64,000 bases of DNA. Source: Nostocoides sp. F2B08. Lineage in GTDB: Bacteria > Actinomycetota > Actinomycetes > Actinomycetales > Dermatophilaceae. The notes under the pieces were generated by a model. It was not told where the DNA came from. It ran no database searches and saw only the letters and a list, made by a program, of their open reading frames with translations. Position numbers and translations under genes: made by a program. Numbering within the stretch: position 1 is the stretch's first letter; the number at the start of each line of letters is the position of its first letter. The stretch is taken from the NCBI RefSeq assembly GCF_009184895.1, contig NZ_WESE01000004.1, positions 62,001 to 126,000 on the forward strand. Direction: 5' to 3'. Shown one piece after another: positions 42,877 through 51,563 of the stretch.

Positions 42877-44220
42877 CTAGACCGTCAGGGTTCCCTCGAG
42901 CAGACCGGCGCCACGCAGGTCACGGAACCAGCGCTCGTTCGCCCATTCCTTGACGAACCCGTGACCGCCGAGCAGCTGCACCGCGTTGCTTCCGATCCAC
43001 GTCCCATGCCGCGTCACGAGACGACGAGCCGCGGCCACCTGCCGGGAGGCGTCCAGGCCGGCGTCGAGGCGGGCGCCGGCCCGCCAGACGACGAGCCGCA
43101 GGGCGTCCAGCTCGATCGCGATGTCGGCGACGGTGAAGGCGACCGCCTGGCGGTGGGCGATTGGCGCGCCGAAGGCGTAACGGTCCTTCACGTAGGGCAC
43201 GACCTGGTCGAGGACCGCCTGGGCAGCGCCGACCGCGCACGCCGACCAGGCGAGACGTCCCCGGCGGACGAGGTCGCGGTGGTCGTCGGCCGTCCCGAGG
43301 AGGTGGTCCTCCGGCACCTGCGCCGAGCGCAGGACCAGGCGTCCGGTCGCGGCCGCGCGAAGGCCCATCGCCGGGTCGTCCTCGACGAGCACCCCCGGGG
43401 TGGCCGCGGGGAGAAGGACCAGTCGGGGCGCTCCGTCGAGGACGGCGCTCACGACGAACAGCTCGGCGGTCCGGGCGAGGGGCACCAGCGCCTTGGTTCC
43501 CTCGAGGAGGAGCCCGCCTCGCCCACGGGATGCCGTGGTCCTCGGTGCGAGCGGGTCGAACAGTGGCTGGGGCTCATGGAGGGCGATCGCCGCCCGGGCG
43601 CGTGCGCCGTCCGATGCGTTGGCACTCCGCTCCGGCCCGACCAGGTGAGGCAGGTAGGTCGCCTGGTGGTCCGCGGTGCCGTAGCGGGCGACGGTCGTGG
43701 CGACCGAGCCCCCCGCCATCAGCGCGACTGCGATGGACAAGTCCCCCCGGGCGAGCTCCTCGAGCACGAGGCACGTCGTCAGCGCAGGACTCTCGTCGGC
43801 GACCCCACCGAGCGCGGTGGGCACCCCGAGCAGACCCAGACCCATCTCCTCAGCGGCCGCATGCACGTGGTCCGGCACCCGGCGTTCGTCGTCGGCGACC
43901 CTCCCGGCGGGAGCGATGAGGTCCTCCGCGAGCCGGCGTGCGGCGGCACGGAGCATCTCCTGCTCCTCGCTGGGGCGCAGGTCGAACAGGCCGGGTGACG
44001 TCGTCGGGCGGGTACGCACGGCCTGACCGCTGGTCGTGCGGCGGGCGAAGCTGCGTCCCACCGCGGCCTGGGCCGAGAACCCGCGGGCCGCACCGCGGCT
44101 GAGCACGCGGGCGACCCGGCGTCGCACGTCGCCGTTCTCGAGGACCGGAATGGCGCCGGCCCTGCTGAGCAGACGAAGTCCGGCGCGCTGACCGCGGTCG
44201 AGCAGGGAGGGGGCGGTCAT
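42877..44220 (-). CDS. acyl-CoA dehydrogenase-like flavoprotein
   Basis: This 447-residue protein has the acyl-CoA dehydrogenase N-terminal helical domain (EEQEMLRAAARRLAEDLIAPAGRVADDERRVPDHVH), a middle domain with LLEGTKALVPLARTAELFVVSAV, and a C-terminal domain ending HGFVKEWANERWFRDLRGAGLLEGT. It is more divergent than its partner and lacks the usual FEGTxxI end. The pair probably forms a heteromeric dehydrogenase, as known for steroid or branched-acid degradation. A basic N-terminal tail of about 85 residues precedes the fold. Confidence 0.88.
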   Translation of the reverse strand: MTAPSLLDRGQRAGLRLLSRAGAIPVLENGDVRRRVARVLSRGAARGFSAQAAVGRSFARRTTSGQAVRTRPTTSPGLFDLRPSEEQEMLRAAARRLAEDLIAPAGRVADDERRVPDHVHAAAEEMGLGLLGVPTALGGVADESPALTTCLVLEELARGDLSIAVALMAGGSVATTVARYGTADHQATYLPHLVGPERSANASDGARARAAIALHEPQPLFDPLAPRTTASRGRGGLLLEGTKALVPLARTAELFVVSAVLDGAPRLVLLPAATPGVLVEDDPAMGLRAAATGRLVLRSAQVPEDHLLGTADDHRDLVRRGRLAWSACAVGAAQAVLDQVVPYVKDRYAFGAPIAHRQAVAFTVADIAIELDALRLVVWRAGARLDAGLDASRQVAAARRLVTRHGTWIGSNAVQLLGGHGFVKEWANERWFRDLRGAGLLEGTLTV

Positions 44221-44277
44221 GTCGCTCGCTTTCGTCGCAGCGGTGCCATCGCGACGATCGGGAACCGTCGGTGACAG

Positions 44278-44318
44278 TATGCGGTACTCGCTGTGTCCGG
44301 TACCGAGCGTACTGCATA
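44278..44318. promoter_or_regulatory. inverted repeat upstream of the acyl-CoA dehydrogenase pair
   Basis: TATGCGGTAC (44278-44287) and GTACTGCATA (44309-44318) pair in 9 of 10 positions. The block lies 58 nt before the dehydrogenase start and just after the end of the hydrogenase operon. It may be a TetR/FadR-like operator or part of a terminator. Confidence 0.4.
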
Positions 44319-44325
44319 TCTCGGC

Positions 44326-45129
44326 TCAGCCGAGGAGGGCTGCGGCCCCCGGCACGGTCGGAGCGTTGGCCACCGCAAGCATCCGCGCCGTCATGACCTG
44401 GACCCATCTCGCGGATGCGGGGTCGAGCCGCTGACAGACCCACTGCCAGTGCATGGCCACGACATCGCCGGCTCGCAGCCGGTCACCCCCCGATCCCGGC
44501 CGGATGTCACCGCCGAGATGCATGACCACGTCGACCGAGTCCGGGCCGAGGCCGAGGTGGTGACCGTCATAGGTCAACGGTCGGTATCGGACCTCGGCCT
44601 CGTGCCCGTCGACGGAAAGCACCGTCCCGGAGCGGATGCGGCACCGGTCCAGGACGTGCAGCGGCTCGTCGACGAGTCGGCCCGTACGCAACAGGCCCAC
44701 CCAGGGGTACACGGCGAAGACGTGGAAGTCATGGTGCGGTACCGCGTCGGCCGTCATGCCGTCGCGCAGGTGGGCCCACGAGGCGCCCGCACGGTCGGCG
44801 AAACGCTCCTCCATGGACCGGAACAGCAGCGCGGGACTGACGGCGTCGAGGAGGCGGTTGCCCACCCAGTACGCCGAGACGACGTCGGGGTCCAGCGGGT
44901 CGGCACGACCGTTGGCGGCCGCGATGAGCTGGAGGTAGGGCCAGGCACCCTCGAACCCCTGCGCGAGGTTCCGCAGGCCGCGGTCGTCGCCGCCGTCGGC
45001 TTCGTGATGCGACAGCTCCGCGAGCAGCTCATCGCCACCTCCCGGCCCGCAGTACCCGAGCGCGTTGGGTGGATAGGCGTAGCGCGCGAACAGCGCGGGG
45101 CCGGATCGAGCCCGGAGGGCGGCGATCAC
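44326..45129 (-). CDS. DUF6390-type protein of the hydrogenase operon
   Basis: This 267-residue protein starts at GTG 45129, overlapping the transporter stop by 4 nt. Recognisable segments are FARYAYPPNALGYCGPGGGDELLAEL near the N-terminus, AYWVGNRLLDAVSP, PHHDFHVFAVYPWVGLLRTG and MHWQWVCQRLDPASARWV. It has no membrane span or export signal. I recognise it as the DUF6390 type that recurs in actinobacterial hydrogenase loci; its role is unknown. A link to nickel-site maturation is plausible from context. It is the last gene of the operon. Confidence 0.75.
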   Translation of the reverse strand: MIAALRARSGPALFARYAYPPNALGYCGPGGGDELLAELSHHEADGGDDRGLRNLAQGFEGAWPYLQLIAAANGRADPLDPDVVSAYWVGNRLLDAVSPALLFRSMEERFADRAGASWAHLRDGMTADAVPHHDFHVFAVYPWVGLLRTGRLVDEPLHVLDRCRIRSGTVLSVDGHEAEVRYRPLTYDGHHLGLGPDSVDVVMHLGGDIRPGSGGDRLRAGDVVAMHWQWVCQRLDPASARWVQVMTARMLAVANAPTVPGAAALLG

Positions 45130-46049
45130 CGCGGTGCTGCCTCGACCGCCGGACGCCGGGCCATTGTCGCTCCCACGAGGAGGGCTCCGGCGGTGATCGT
45201 GACGAGCCAGGGCACCTGCGGTGCGAGCGAGGCCCCGTCGAGGACGCCGGCGAGCACGGCCGTGCCCACGGCGCCGACGACGAGGATCGCCGTGACGTCG
45301 ATCGCCTGCGCCCGGGCGAGGGCGGCGAACCAGAAGCCGACATAGCCGGCCAGCAACAGCCCCGTCAGGACCAGCCACTGCAGCTGCACAGCGGTCAGCG
45401 AACCGAACGCCCCGAGCTGTCCTTGCACGGCTACCCAGACGAGCAGCACGATCGAGCCCAGACCCATCCGGGCGACGGCGAGAACGGAGCTGGGCACGTC
45501 GGCGAGCAGCCTCTTGGCGACCACGACCTCGATCGACCAGAGCAGGGTCGCCGCGAAGATCATCACCGCCCCCGCGTCGAGCGGGAACAGTCCCGCGCGC
45601 GAGAGGCCGACCTGTCCGAGCAACAGGAGTCCGACAGCGGCCAGGTGCGGCCACCGCAGCCGTTCCCGCAGCACGACGGCGGCGAGGATCGCCACCCAGA
45701 CGATCAGCGTCTTGTGCAGGAACGCCGCTTGGGGGGACGACGCCCGGGACAGGCCCTCGAAGAACAGCACGAACGGCACACTGCCACCGACGACCCCGAC
45801 CGCCGCCAGGCCCAGCCACTGGCGCCTCCCCCGGGGGTGGAACCGTTGCCCGCTCGAGGTCCGGCTGCGCTGGGCGGAGAGGATCGCGACGAGCCCGAGG
45901 ACGAGCGCCGCGACGAGGTTCTTCGCCGTCGTGTAGACGGTTGCGCTGTCGAACAGCCGGACGGCCAACCCGTTGACGTACACCGAGAACGCGCTGATGG
46001 TGGCGGTGACGAGCGCCAGGACGAGTCCGGCCCGCCTGGTCTGGTTCAT
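45126..46049 (-). CDS. EamA/DMT family membrane transporter
   Basis: This 307-residue protein has ten hydrophobic helices in two EamA repeats. The first repeat includes GGSVPFVLFFEGLSRASSPQAAFLHKTLIVWVAILAAVVLRERL and the second GYVGFWFAALARAQAIDVTAILVVGAVGTAVLAG. It overlaps both the hypC stop (46046-46049) and the DUF6390 start. A drug/metabolite transporter inside a hydrogenase operon is unexpected; nickel or another small precursor could be moved, but this is inference. Confidence 0.88.
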   Translation of the reverse strand: MNQTRRAGLVLALVTATISAFSVYVNGLAVRLFDSATVYTTAKNLVAALVLGLVAILSAQRSRTSSGQRFHPRGRRQWLGLAAVGVVGGSVPFVLFFEGLSRASSPQAAFLHKTLIVWVAILAAVVLRERLRWPHLAAVGLLLLGQVGLSRAGLFPLDAGAVMIFAATLLWSIEVVVAKRLLADVPSSVLAVARMGLGSIVLLVWVAVQGQLGAFGSLTAVQLQWLVLTGLLLAGYVGFWFAALARAQAIDVTAILVVGAVGTAVLAGVLDGASLAPQVPWLVTITAGALLVGATMARRPAVEAAPR

Positions 46050-46324
46050 GACTCCTCCTGTGGGTGAGACGACGGAGAGGACGCGTCGGAGATCGAGCCC
46101 TGCACCGACGGACCGTGGCGCCAGGAGCGGAGGGCAAGCGCCTCGACCGCCTCATCGGGCTCGAGACGATGCAACGCGAATCCCGAGTGGACGAGGATCC
46201 AGTCCCCTGGGGCCACGTGCTCGTCGAGGGTGACGAGCGACACCGCCACCACCTGGTCCCCCAGCCGGGCTCGAGCCGAGGCTCCGCTCACGGCGTCGAG
46301 TCGGACGACCTCACCGAGGCACAT
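46046..46324 (-). CDS. hypC: hydrogenase assembly chaperone HypC/HupF family
   Basis: This 92-residue protein begins MCLGEVVRL, with the essential N-terminal Met-Cys of HypC, then VSLVTLDEHVAPGDWILVHSGFALHRLEPDEAVEAL, the family's conserved core. HypC carries the Fe(CN)2CO unit and binds the large subunit before nickel insertion. The start at 46324 is fixed by the MC dipeptide. The gene overlaps the protease gene by 14 nt. Confidence 0.93.
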   Translation of the reverse strand: MCLGEVVRLDAVSGASARARLGDQVVAVSLVTLDEHVAPGDWILVHSGFALHRLEPDEAVEALALRSWRHGPSVQGSISDASSPSSHPQEES

Positions 46325-46814
46325 CGACGGCTCGACTTTCCCGACCCACCTCGGTCGCATCCGACACGAGCAGCCGGCGCACGAGCGCGACGGCTTCGGG
46401 GACGGCCGCGGCAACCGCCGCGGTCAGCCCTCTTCCCTCTGCGACGTCTCCCGCCTCGACCCCCACGAGGGTCAGCCGGGCGGGTAGGCGGCCCAGGGTG
46501 CGGGAGAGCTCGACCGCTTCGCCGAGCCCGAAGGCGTGTGTGCCGCCGAGGGCCAGGCGACTCCAGTCGCGTGCTCCGCAACCGTCCTCCGCGATCTCTG
46601 TGACCGTGACCGTACCGGGCCGTGCCCCGGATACGACGGCGTCGATGACGACGACCCAGGGCTGGCCGCCCCAGTGCAGGACGAGATCCATCGGGTCCTC
46701 GCGCTCGAGCATCTCGACACCGGGGGGTGCCTGCGGGGTGAGCAGACCGGTGACGACGGGGCCGACCGCGTCGTCGCCGCGGTCGGGGTGGCCGAGTCCG
46801 ATCACGAGGGTCAC
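46311..46814 (-). CDS. [NiFe] hydrogenase maturation protease
   Basis: This 167-residue protease trims the C-terminus of the large subunit after nickel is inserted. It begins [21 protein letters not shown], where Asp (GDDAVG) is a nickel ligand, continues with VVVIDAVVSGARPGTVTV (second Asp ligand) and THAFGLGEAVELSRTLG with the third ligand His. GTG 46814 overlaps the large-subunit stop by 4 nt. The large subunit has a matching short C-terminal extension. Confidence 0.93.
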   Translation of the reverse strand: MTLVIGLGHPDRGDDAVGPVVTGLLTPQAPPGVEMLEREDPMDLVLHWGGQPWVVVIDAVVSGARPGTVTVTEIAEDGCGARDWSRLALGGTHAFGLGEAVELSRTLGRLPARLTLVGVEAGDVAEGRGLTAAVAAAVPEAVALVRRLLVSDATEVGRESRAVDVPR

Positions 46815-48115
46815 GACCGGTCCACCTGCAGGTCGAGGAAGTGGGTCGCGCAGGAGATGCACGGGTCATAGTTGCGGATCGCCTGCTCGCACCGATGCGT
46901 GAGCTCGTGGTCGTCGAGGTCGATCCACGCCTGGGCCGCAGCGCGCAGGTCCGCTTCGATGCTCGCCTGGTTCTGCGAGGTCGGTGGAACGATCTGCGCG
47001 TCCGTGATCAGGCCCGAGCCGTCGAGGACGTAGCGGTGGAAGATCGTCCCCCGGGGAGCCTCACTCGCGCCGCAGCCCTCACCCGCCCGCGGTGGGACGT
47101 CGACGAACGCGACCCGACCGTCGACCCACTCGTCGATGATGCGCAGGGCCTCCTCCACCGCATACAGCAGCTCGACCCCCCGCACGATGATGGACCGGAA
47201 CGGGTTGCGGCAGGACTCCTCCAGTCCCGCGGCGCGGGCGGCTTCCTGACAGGTCGGCGAGAGACGGTCGAAGCCGAGGGTGTAGCGGGCCAGCGGCCCG
47301 ACGACGTAGATCTCGCCGTCCAGAGTGGCCTGGAGCGCGTTCGAGTGCGCCACGTGGTGCTCGGTGATGTGCCGGGTGAAGTCCGAGACGGGAAAGGTGA
47401 GCCCGCTCGTCGTGACCGGGGTGCCGGACTCGATGGCGTACCCCCGCTCGGCCCGCAGGGCGAGATAGGGGTAGGGCTGGGTGAACTCGGGGAAGTCGAA
47501 CTCCGCGACCAGCCGGATCGCGGCGAGCGCATCGTCCCGGGCCCGCTCGAGATCGGGGACGATCCGCCCCAGCTCGGAACGCGTCGGAAGTCTGTAGAAG
47601 CCGCCGACCCGCACGTTGACCGGATGGATCGCCCGCCCCCCGACGAGGCTCATGAGCTCGTTGCCGACCTTCTTCAGCCGCAGCCCGAGCTCGACGGCCC
47701 CCGGGTGGTCGGCGGCCATCTCGACGGCGCCGTCGTACCCGAGGAAGTCTGGTGCGTGCAGGAGGAACATATGGAGGGCGTGGCTCTCGATCCACTCCCC
47801 GCAGTAGAGGAGTCGGCGAAGGGCGAGCACGTGGGGTGGAACCTCAACCCCGCAGGCCGCCTCGATCGCCCAGCAGGCGGCCGTCTGGTAGGCGACCGGG
47901 CAGATGCCACAGATGCGCGCGGTGATGTCCGGCGGCTCGGTGTGGGCGCGGCCCCGCAGGAATGCCTCGTAGAACCGCGGCGGCTCGAAGATTTCGAGCC
48001 GGACCGTCTCGACGACTCCGTCCCTGATCTCGATGTGCATGCCGCCCTCGCCCTCGACCCGCGCCAGCATGCCGACCTGGAGGACCTGACCGCCGTCCTT
48101 CATCGTGTGCGTCAC
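46811..48115 (-). CDS. group 3b [NiFe] hydrogenase large (catalytic) subunit
   Basis: This 434-residue subunit carries the NiFe site. The N-terminal ligand motif is [15 protein letters not shown] (residues about 65-79) and the C-terminal one [19 protein letters not shown], whose tail after His is removed by the maturation protease. The start [25 protein letters not shown] and [22 protein letters not shown] fit cytosolic group 3b enzymes, which couple H2 to NAD(P) and in archaea also reduce sulfur. Mycobacteria carry a related oxygen-tolerant enzyme used in hypoxia. GTG 48115 overlaps the small-subunit stop. Confidence 0.95.
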   Translation of the reverse strand: MTHTMKDGGQVLQVGMLARVEGEGGMHIEIRDGVVETVRLEIFEPPRFYEAFLRGRAHTEPPDITARICGICPVAYQTAACWAIEAACGVEVPPHVLALRRLLYCGEWIESHALHMFLLHAPDFLGYDGAVEMAADHPGAVELGLRLKKVGNELMSLVGGRAIHPVNVRVGGFYRLPTRSELGRIVPDLERARDDALAAIRLVAEFDFPEFTQPYPYLALRAERGYAIESGTPVTTSGLTFPVSDFTRHITEHHVAHSNALQATLDGEIYVVGPLARYTLGFDRLSPTCQEAARAAGLEESCRNPFRSIIVRGVELLYAVEEALRIIDEWVDGRVAFVDVPPRAGEGCGASEAPRGTIFHRYVLDGSGLITDAQIVPPTSQNQASIEADLRAAAQAWIDLDDHELTHRCEQAIRNYDPCISCATHFLDLQVDRS

Positions 48116-48933
48116 GTGGACACCTCCTCGGCGGTCGCCGTGCCCGCGGTCGACCCGCTCACCACCCGCTGACTCTCTGCCCTGAACGCCTCGGCCCCCG
48201 TGTTGAACGTCCGGTACAACCGGATGACCTGCGGCTCGCTCATCCCCTGCGCGCGTAGCCGCCGGGTCATCGACGGCAGGTTCGCCGAGTCCTGCGGGCC
48301 GAAGCAGCCGTAGCACCCGCGCGCGAAGGACGGACAGAGCGCGCCGCAGCCGGCCTGGGTCACCGGTCCCAGACAGGGCGTGCCGTCGGCGACCGCGACG
48401 CAGACGTTGCCGCGCTCCTTGCACTCGATGCACACGCTGTAGGTGGGGATCCGCGGTTTGCGGCCGGCCAGCAGTGCGGCGAGGAGCTCGAGCAGCTGTC
48501 GCTTGTCGATCGGGCAGCCGCGCAGCTCGTGGTCGACGCTGACGTGGGCCGCGATGGGGGTCGAGCGATCCAGGGTCTCGACGTACTCGGGATGCGCGTA
48601 GACGACGGAGCGGAACTCACGGACGTCGCCGAGGTTGCGCAGTGCCTGGATGCCACCGGCCGTCGCACAGGCTCCGATCGTCACGAGCGTGCCGGACATC
48701 GCCCGGATCTGCTGGATCCGCTCCGCATCGTGGGGGGTGGTGACCGACCCCTCGACGAGTGACACGTCGTAGGGCCCCTCGACCACGGCCCGGGTCGCCT
48801 CGGGGAAGTACGCGATGGTCACGGCGCCGGCGATGGACAGCAACTCGTCCTCGCAGTTGAGCAGCGTGAGCTGGCACCCGTCGCATGACGCGAACTTCCA
48901 GACGGCCAGGGACGGCTTGCCCGCGGTACCCAT
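48112..48933 (-). CDS. group 3b [NiFe] hydrogenase small subunit
   Basis: This 273-residue iron-sulfur subunit starts [31 protein letters not shown], with the proximal-cluster Cys pair in SCDGCQ. Further Cys ligands are in [18 protein letters not shown] and a C-terminal cluster group [41 protein letters not shown]. It passes electrons from the NiFe site to the diaphorase half. No twin-arginine signal is present, so the enzyme is cytosolic. Its ATG overlaps the previous stop by one base (TGATG). Confidence 0.95.
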   Translation of the reverse strand: MGTAGKPSLAVWKFASCDGCQLTLLNCEDELLSIAGAVTIAYFPEATRAVVEGPYDVSLVEGSVTTPHDAERIQQIRAMSGTLVTIGACATAGGIQALRNLGDVREFRSVVYAHPEYVETLDRSTPIAAHVSVDHELRGCPIDKRQLLELLAALLAGRKPRIPTYSVCIECKERGNVCVAVADGTPCLGPVTQAGCGALCPSFARGCYGCFGPQDSANLPSMTRRLRAQGMSEPQVIRLYRTFNTGAEAFRAESQRVVSGSTAGTATAEEVST

Positions 48934-49790
48934 CACAGCTCCCACCTGGACATCAGCGGCTCGAGCCGGTCGAACCCGAGCACCGGTCCGTCGACGCAGA
49001 GGAACAGCTCCCGCAGCTGGCAGTGCCCGCAGAGCCCGACGCCGCACTTCATGTTGCGCTCCATCGACAGCCGGATCCGGTCGGCGCGCACCCCGCGGTC
49101 ACGCAACGCCAAGGCGGTCGAGCGCATCATGACCTCCGGACCGCAGACGTATGCGGTGGTCCGGCTGGGATCGAAACCCGCCCGCGGCACGAGGCGGGTG
49201 ACCAGCCCGACGCGGCCGCGCCAGTCGTGCGGGCCGTTGTCGACGGTCACGGCGACCTCGACGTCGTGGTCTCGCTCCCACCGCTCGAGGTCCGGCGCGA
49301 AGAGGATGTCCTCGGGCGTGCGTGCCCCGTAGAGGAGAAGGACGCGGTTGTACCGCTCCCGGTTGCGAACCACCTGGAGGAGCGCCGGCCGCAGCGGCGC
49401 CAGGCCGATCCCGCCGGCGACGAGGACGACGTCGCCGCCCTCTCCGCGCTCGACCTCCCACCCCGTCCCGAAGGGTCCCCGCACTCCGAGCACTCCCCCG
49501 CGCGGCGTCGCGACCAGTGCTCGGGTGACGCTGCCGACGTTGCGGATGGTGTGCTCGAGGAGACCGCCACCAGACGGGTCGCCGCTGATCGAGATGGGCA
49601 CCTCCCCCACCCCGGCCGCGAGGAGCATCGTGAACTGGCCCGCCGCGAACCTGAGCGGGTCGCCACCGACCGGCGCGAGCTCGAGCGTGAAGGTGTCGCG
49701 CGTGTCCCGCCTCGTCCTCTCCACCCGGAACGACCGCGGCAGCATGGCATCGACGGCCTGACTGCGCTCGGCGGAGAGGACCTCGGTCAT
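48933..49790 (-). CDS. hydrogenase gamma subunit (FAD/NAD(P)-binding diaphorase)
   Basis: This 285-residue protein belongs to the ferredoxin-NADP reductase/DHODH-K family. The FAD region is [23 protein letters not shown], the NAD(P) region [22 protein letters not shown] and [16 protein letters not shown], and a [2Fe-2S] Cys group follows: [23 protein letters not shown]. It exchanges electrons between hydrogenase clusters and NAD(P)H. The gene overlaps the cyclic-nucleotide-domain gene by 4 nt. Confidence 0.93.
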   Translation of the reverse strand: MTEVLSAERSQAVDAMLPRSFRVERTRRDTRDTFTLELAPVGGDPLRFAAGQFTMLLAAGVGEVPISISGDPSGGGLLEHTIRNVGSVTRALVATPRGGVLGVRGPFGTGWEVERGEGGDVVLVAGGIGLAPLRPALLQVVRNRERYNRVLLLYGARTPEDILFAPDLERWERDHDVEVAVTVDNGPHDWRGRVGLVTRLVPRAGFDPSRTTAYVCGPEVMMRSTALALRDRGVRADRIRLSMERNMKCGVGLCGHCQLRELFLCVDGPVLGFDRLEPLMSRWEL

Positions 49791-50257
49791 CGCGTCCTCG
49801 TCCCGTACAGGTCGACGAGCCGAACGCGCGCCGCCTCGAGTCGTTCGTGCATCGTCCGGGCGACGCGCGACAGCAGGACGTACCCGACCGCCGGGTCGGC
49901 GTCGCACTTGGTGCGCAGACAGACTGCGTCGAAGCCGACCGCGCGGGTGTCCACGGTGGCCCTGGCGTCGAAGACCCACCGGTATGGCGGGACGAGCCAT
50001 GAGAAGCCGAGGACCTCGCCGGCGTCGACGGTGTCGATGATGCTGGCTCCGCCGGCGACCTCGTGCAGCTGGATGGCGACCCGACCCTCCTTGATCAGGT
50101 AGAAGAAGTCGGCGGGCTGGCCCTCCTGGAAGACGAGCTCGTCGGGGCGGAAGTGGACATTGCGCGCGCATCCGGCGAGGAGTGCGACGACCTCCTCGCC
50201 GACCCCTTCGAAGAAGGGATGCTCCCGCAGGGTCTCGTCCAGGGTGCGTACCGTCAT
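49787..50257 (-). CDS. stand-alone cyclic-nucleotide-binding-domain protein
   Basis: This 156-residue protein is a single cNMP-binding beta-roll: LREHPFFEGVGEEVVALLAGCARNVHF, LVFQEGQPADFFYLIKEGRVAIQLH and VLGFSWLVPPYRWVFDARATVDTRAVGFD. Unlike Crp/FNR proteins it has no C-terminal helix-turn-helix; it ends after one helix. The Arg usually contacting the cyclic phosphate is not obvious. It lies between the beta and gamma hydrogenase genes with overlaps at both ends, so it is probably a bound regulator of the enzyme rather than a DNA-binding protein. Confidence 0.87.
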   Translation of the reverse strand: MTVRTLDETLREHPFFEGVGEEVVALLAGCARNVHFRPDELVFQEGQPADFFYLIKEGRVAIQLHEVAGGASIIDTVDAGEVLGFSWLVPPYRWVFDARATVDTRAVGFDAVCLRTKCDADPAVGYVLLSRVARTMHERLEAARVRLVDLYGTRTR

Positions 50258-51417
50258 GGCTGTCTCGCCCTCCGTTCCTCGCGGTGCTCCGCGACGCGGC
50301 GCAGCTCGCCCGCCTCCGCGGTGATGTCGATGGCCGCAGGGCACCACGTGATGCACCGACCGCAGCCGACGCAGCCCGAGGTCCCGAACTGGTCCTTCCA
50401 GGCCGCCAGCTTGTGGGTCATCCACTGTCGATAGCGCGACCTCGTCGACTCGCGCACAGCGCCCCCGTGGATGTAGGAGTAGTCGGCGGAGAAGCACGAG
50501 TCCCACACCCGGTGCCGCTCGGACGTCGCGCCGGCGAGATCGCTGACGTCGGTGATCGACGTGCAGAAGCACGTCGGACAGACGAGGGTGCAGTTGCCGC
50601 AGCTCAGGCACCGGTCGGCCACGTCGTCCCAGACGGCCGACTCGGCGTTGTCGTAGAGGATGTTCTTCAGGTTCGTGTCGTCGAGCCGGCGCCCCATCCG
50701 CTGGGCCGCCTGCTCGCCCACGCTTGCGGCGTGCGCGAGGTCCTCATCCGTCGCATCGCGCGCGGCGAGCCGCTCGAGCAGTTCCGCACCGCGTGGTGAT
50801 CCCGGCCGGGCGACGAAGCGGTGCGGTCCGTCCGCATACAGCTCGGTGAGGGCGATGTCGAACCCCTCACTGGGCACGGGACCGGTGTCCATGGAAACGC
50901 AGAAGCAGGTGCCGGCCGGGTCGGTGCACGTGACCGCGATGATCACGGAGTCCGTGCGGCGCGTCGCGTAGTGCGCGTCGGCGACCGCGCGTCCGGTGAG
51001 GACGCGATCGTGGATCCGGATCGCAGCCAGGTCGCAGGAGCGCAGTCCCAGGACGGCGTACGGAGGGCCGTATCGATCGTCGTCCGGCCGATCGTCGTCC
51101 GGCCGGTCGATCTGCGGGCCGTCGGGTCCGGACCGGCTGCGCCACAGCAGCTCGTCCGCGGGGAAGAAGACCGGTTTCGCGGACTGTGCACCGCAGGCGA
51201 ACCCGAAGACCGCATCGTCGCCGCGGCGACGGAGTCGGTAGTGGGCACCGTCCTGCTCGTCACCCCAGCCGTGCGGCAACTGGGAGACGGACGTGAGGGG
51301 GCGGATGTCGATCGCACCGTCGACGACAGTAGGGCCCAGGACGGAGTACCCGCGGCTCGACAGGATGTCGATCAGTTCTTGCAGGTCGTCCAGGGCCAGG
51401 GTGTGAGCACCGGTCAT
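50254..51417 (-). CDS. hydrogenase beta subunit (4Fe-4S, sulfhydrogenase type)
   Basis: This 387-residue iron-sulfur protein heads the operon. The N-terminal domain matches the HydB/AsrA type (FACGAQSAKPVFFPADELLW, VLGLRSCDLAAIRIHDRVL). The C-terminus has two ferredoxin clusters, CLSCGNCTLVCPTCFC and CVGCGRCITWCPAAIDI, near residues 270-350. It relays electrons between the gamma diaphorase and the hydrogenase core, or to sulfur in archaeal relatives. A DDRPDDDRPDDDR repeat lies near residue 105. Start is ATG 51417. Confidence 0.92.
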   Translation of the reverse strand: MTGAHTLALDDLQELIDILSSRGYSVLGPTVVDGAIDIRPLTSVSQLPHGWGDEQDGAHYRLRRRGDDAVFGFACGAQSAKPVFFPADELLWRSRSGPDGPQIDRPDDDRPDDDRYGPPYAVLGLRSCDLAAIRIHDRVLTGRAVADAHYATRRTDSVIIAVTCTDPAGTCFCVSMDTGPVPSEGFDIALTELYADGPHRFVARPGSPRGAELLERLAARDATDEDLAHAASVGEQAAQRMGRRLDDTNLKNILYDNAESAVWDDVADRCLSCGNCTLVCPTCFCTSITDVSDLAGATSERHRVWDSCFSADYSYIHGGAVRESTRSRYRQWMTHKLAAWKDQFGTSGCVGCGRCITWCPAAIDITAEAGELRRVAEHREERRARQP

Positions 51418-51485
51418 GACGTGACCTCCGGCTCACACGCTACTCCGCACGGAGCGGCCCCGGGACGGGTCTGAGAGCACGGCCA

Positions 51486-51517
51486 CAGGGCGGGGAGTCT
51501 GTGGTCTCCCCGCCCTG
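51486..51517 (-). terminator. hairpin terminator after pckG
   Basis: CAGGGCGGGGAG (51486-51497) pairs perfectly with CTCCCCGCCCTG (51506-51517) around an 8-nt loop. A second stem GGCCGC/GCGGCC lies at about 51523-51540. Both follow the pckG stop and precede the hydrogenase promoter region, which must lie in 51418-51485. Confidence 0.75.
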
Positions 51518-51563
51518 CGGGCGGCCGCTCGGAGGCGGCCGTGGATGGCGAACTCGGAGGTGG

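Noticed and set aside
44326-46155. Single long protein spanning DUF6390 and the EamA transporter
   Set aside because: The frame through the transporter gene is a shadow. EamA motifs occur in another frame, and the GTG at 45129 overlaps its stop by 4 nt, marking a separate gene.
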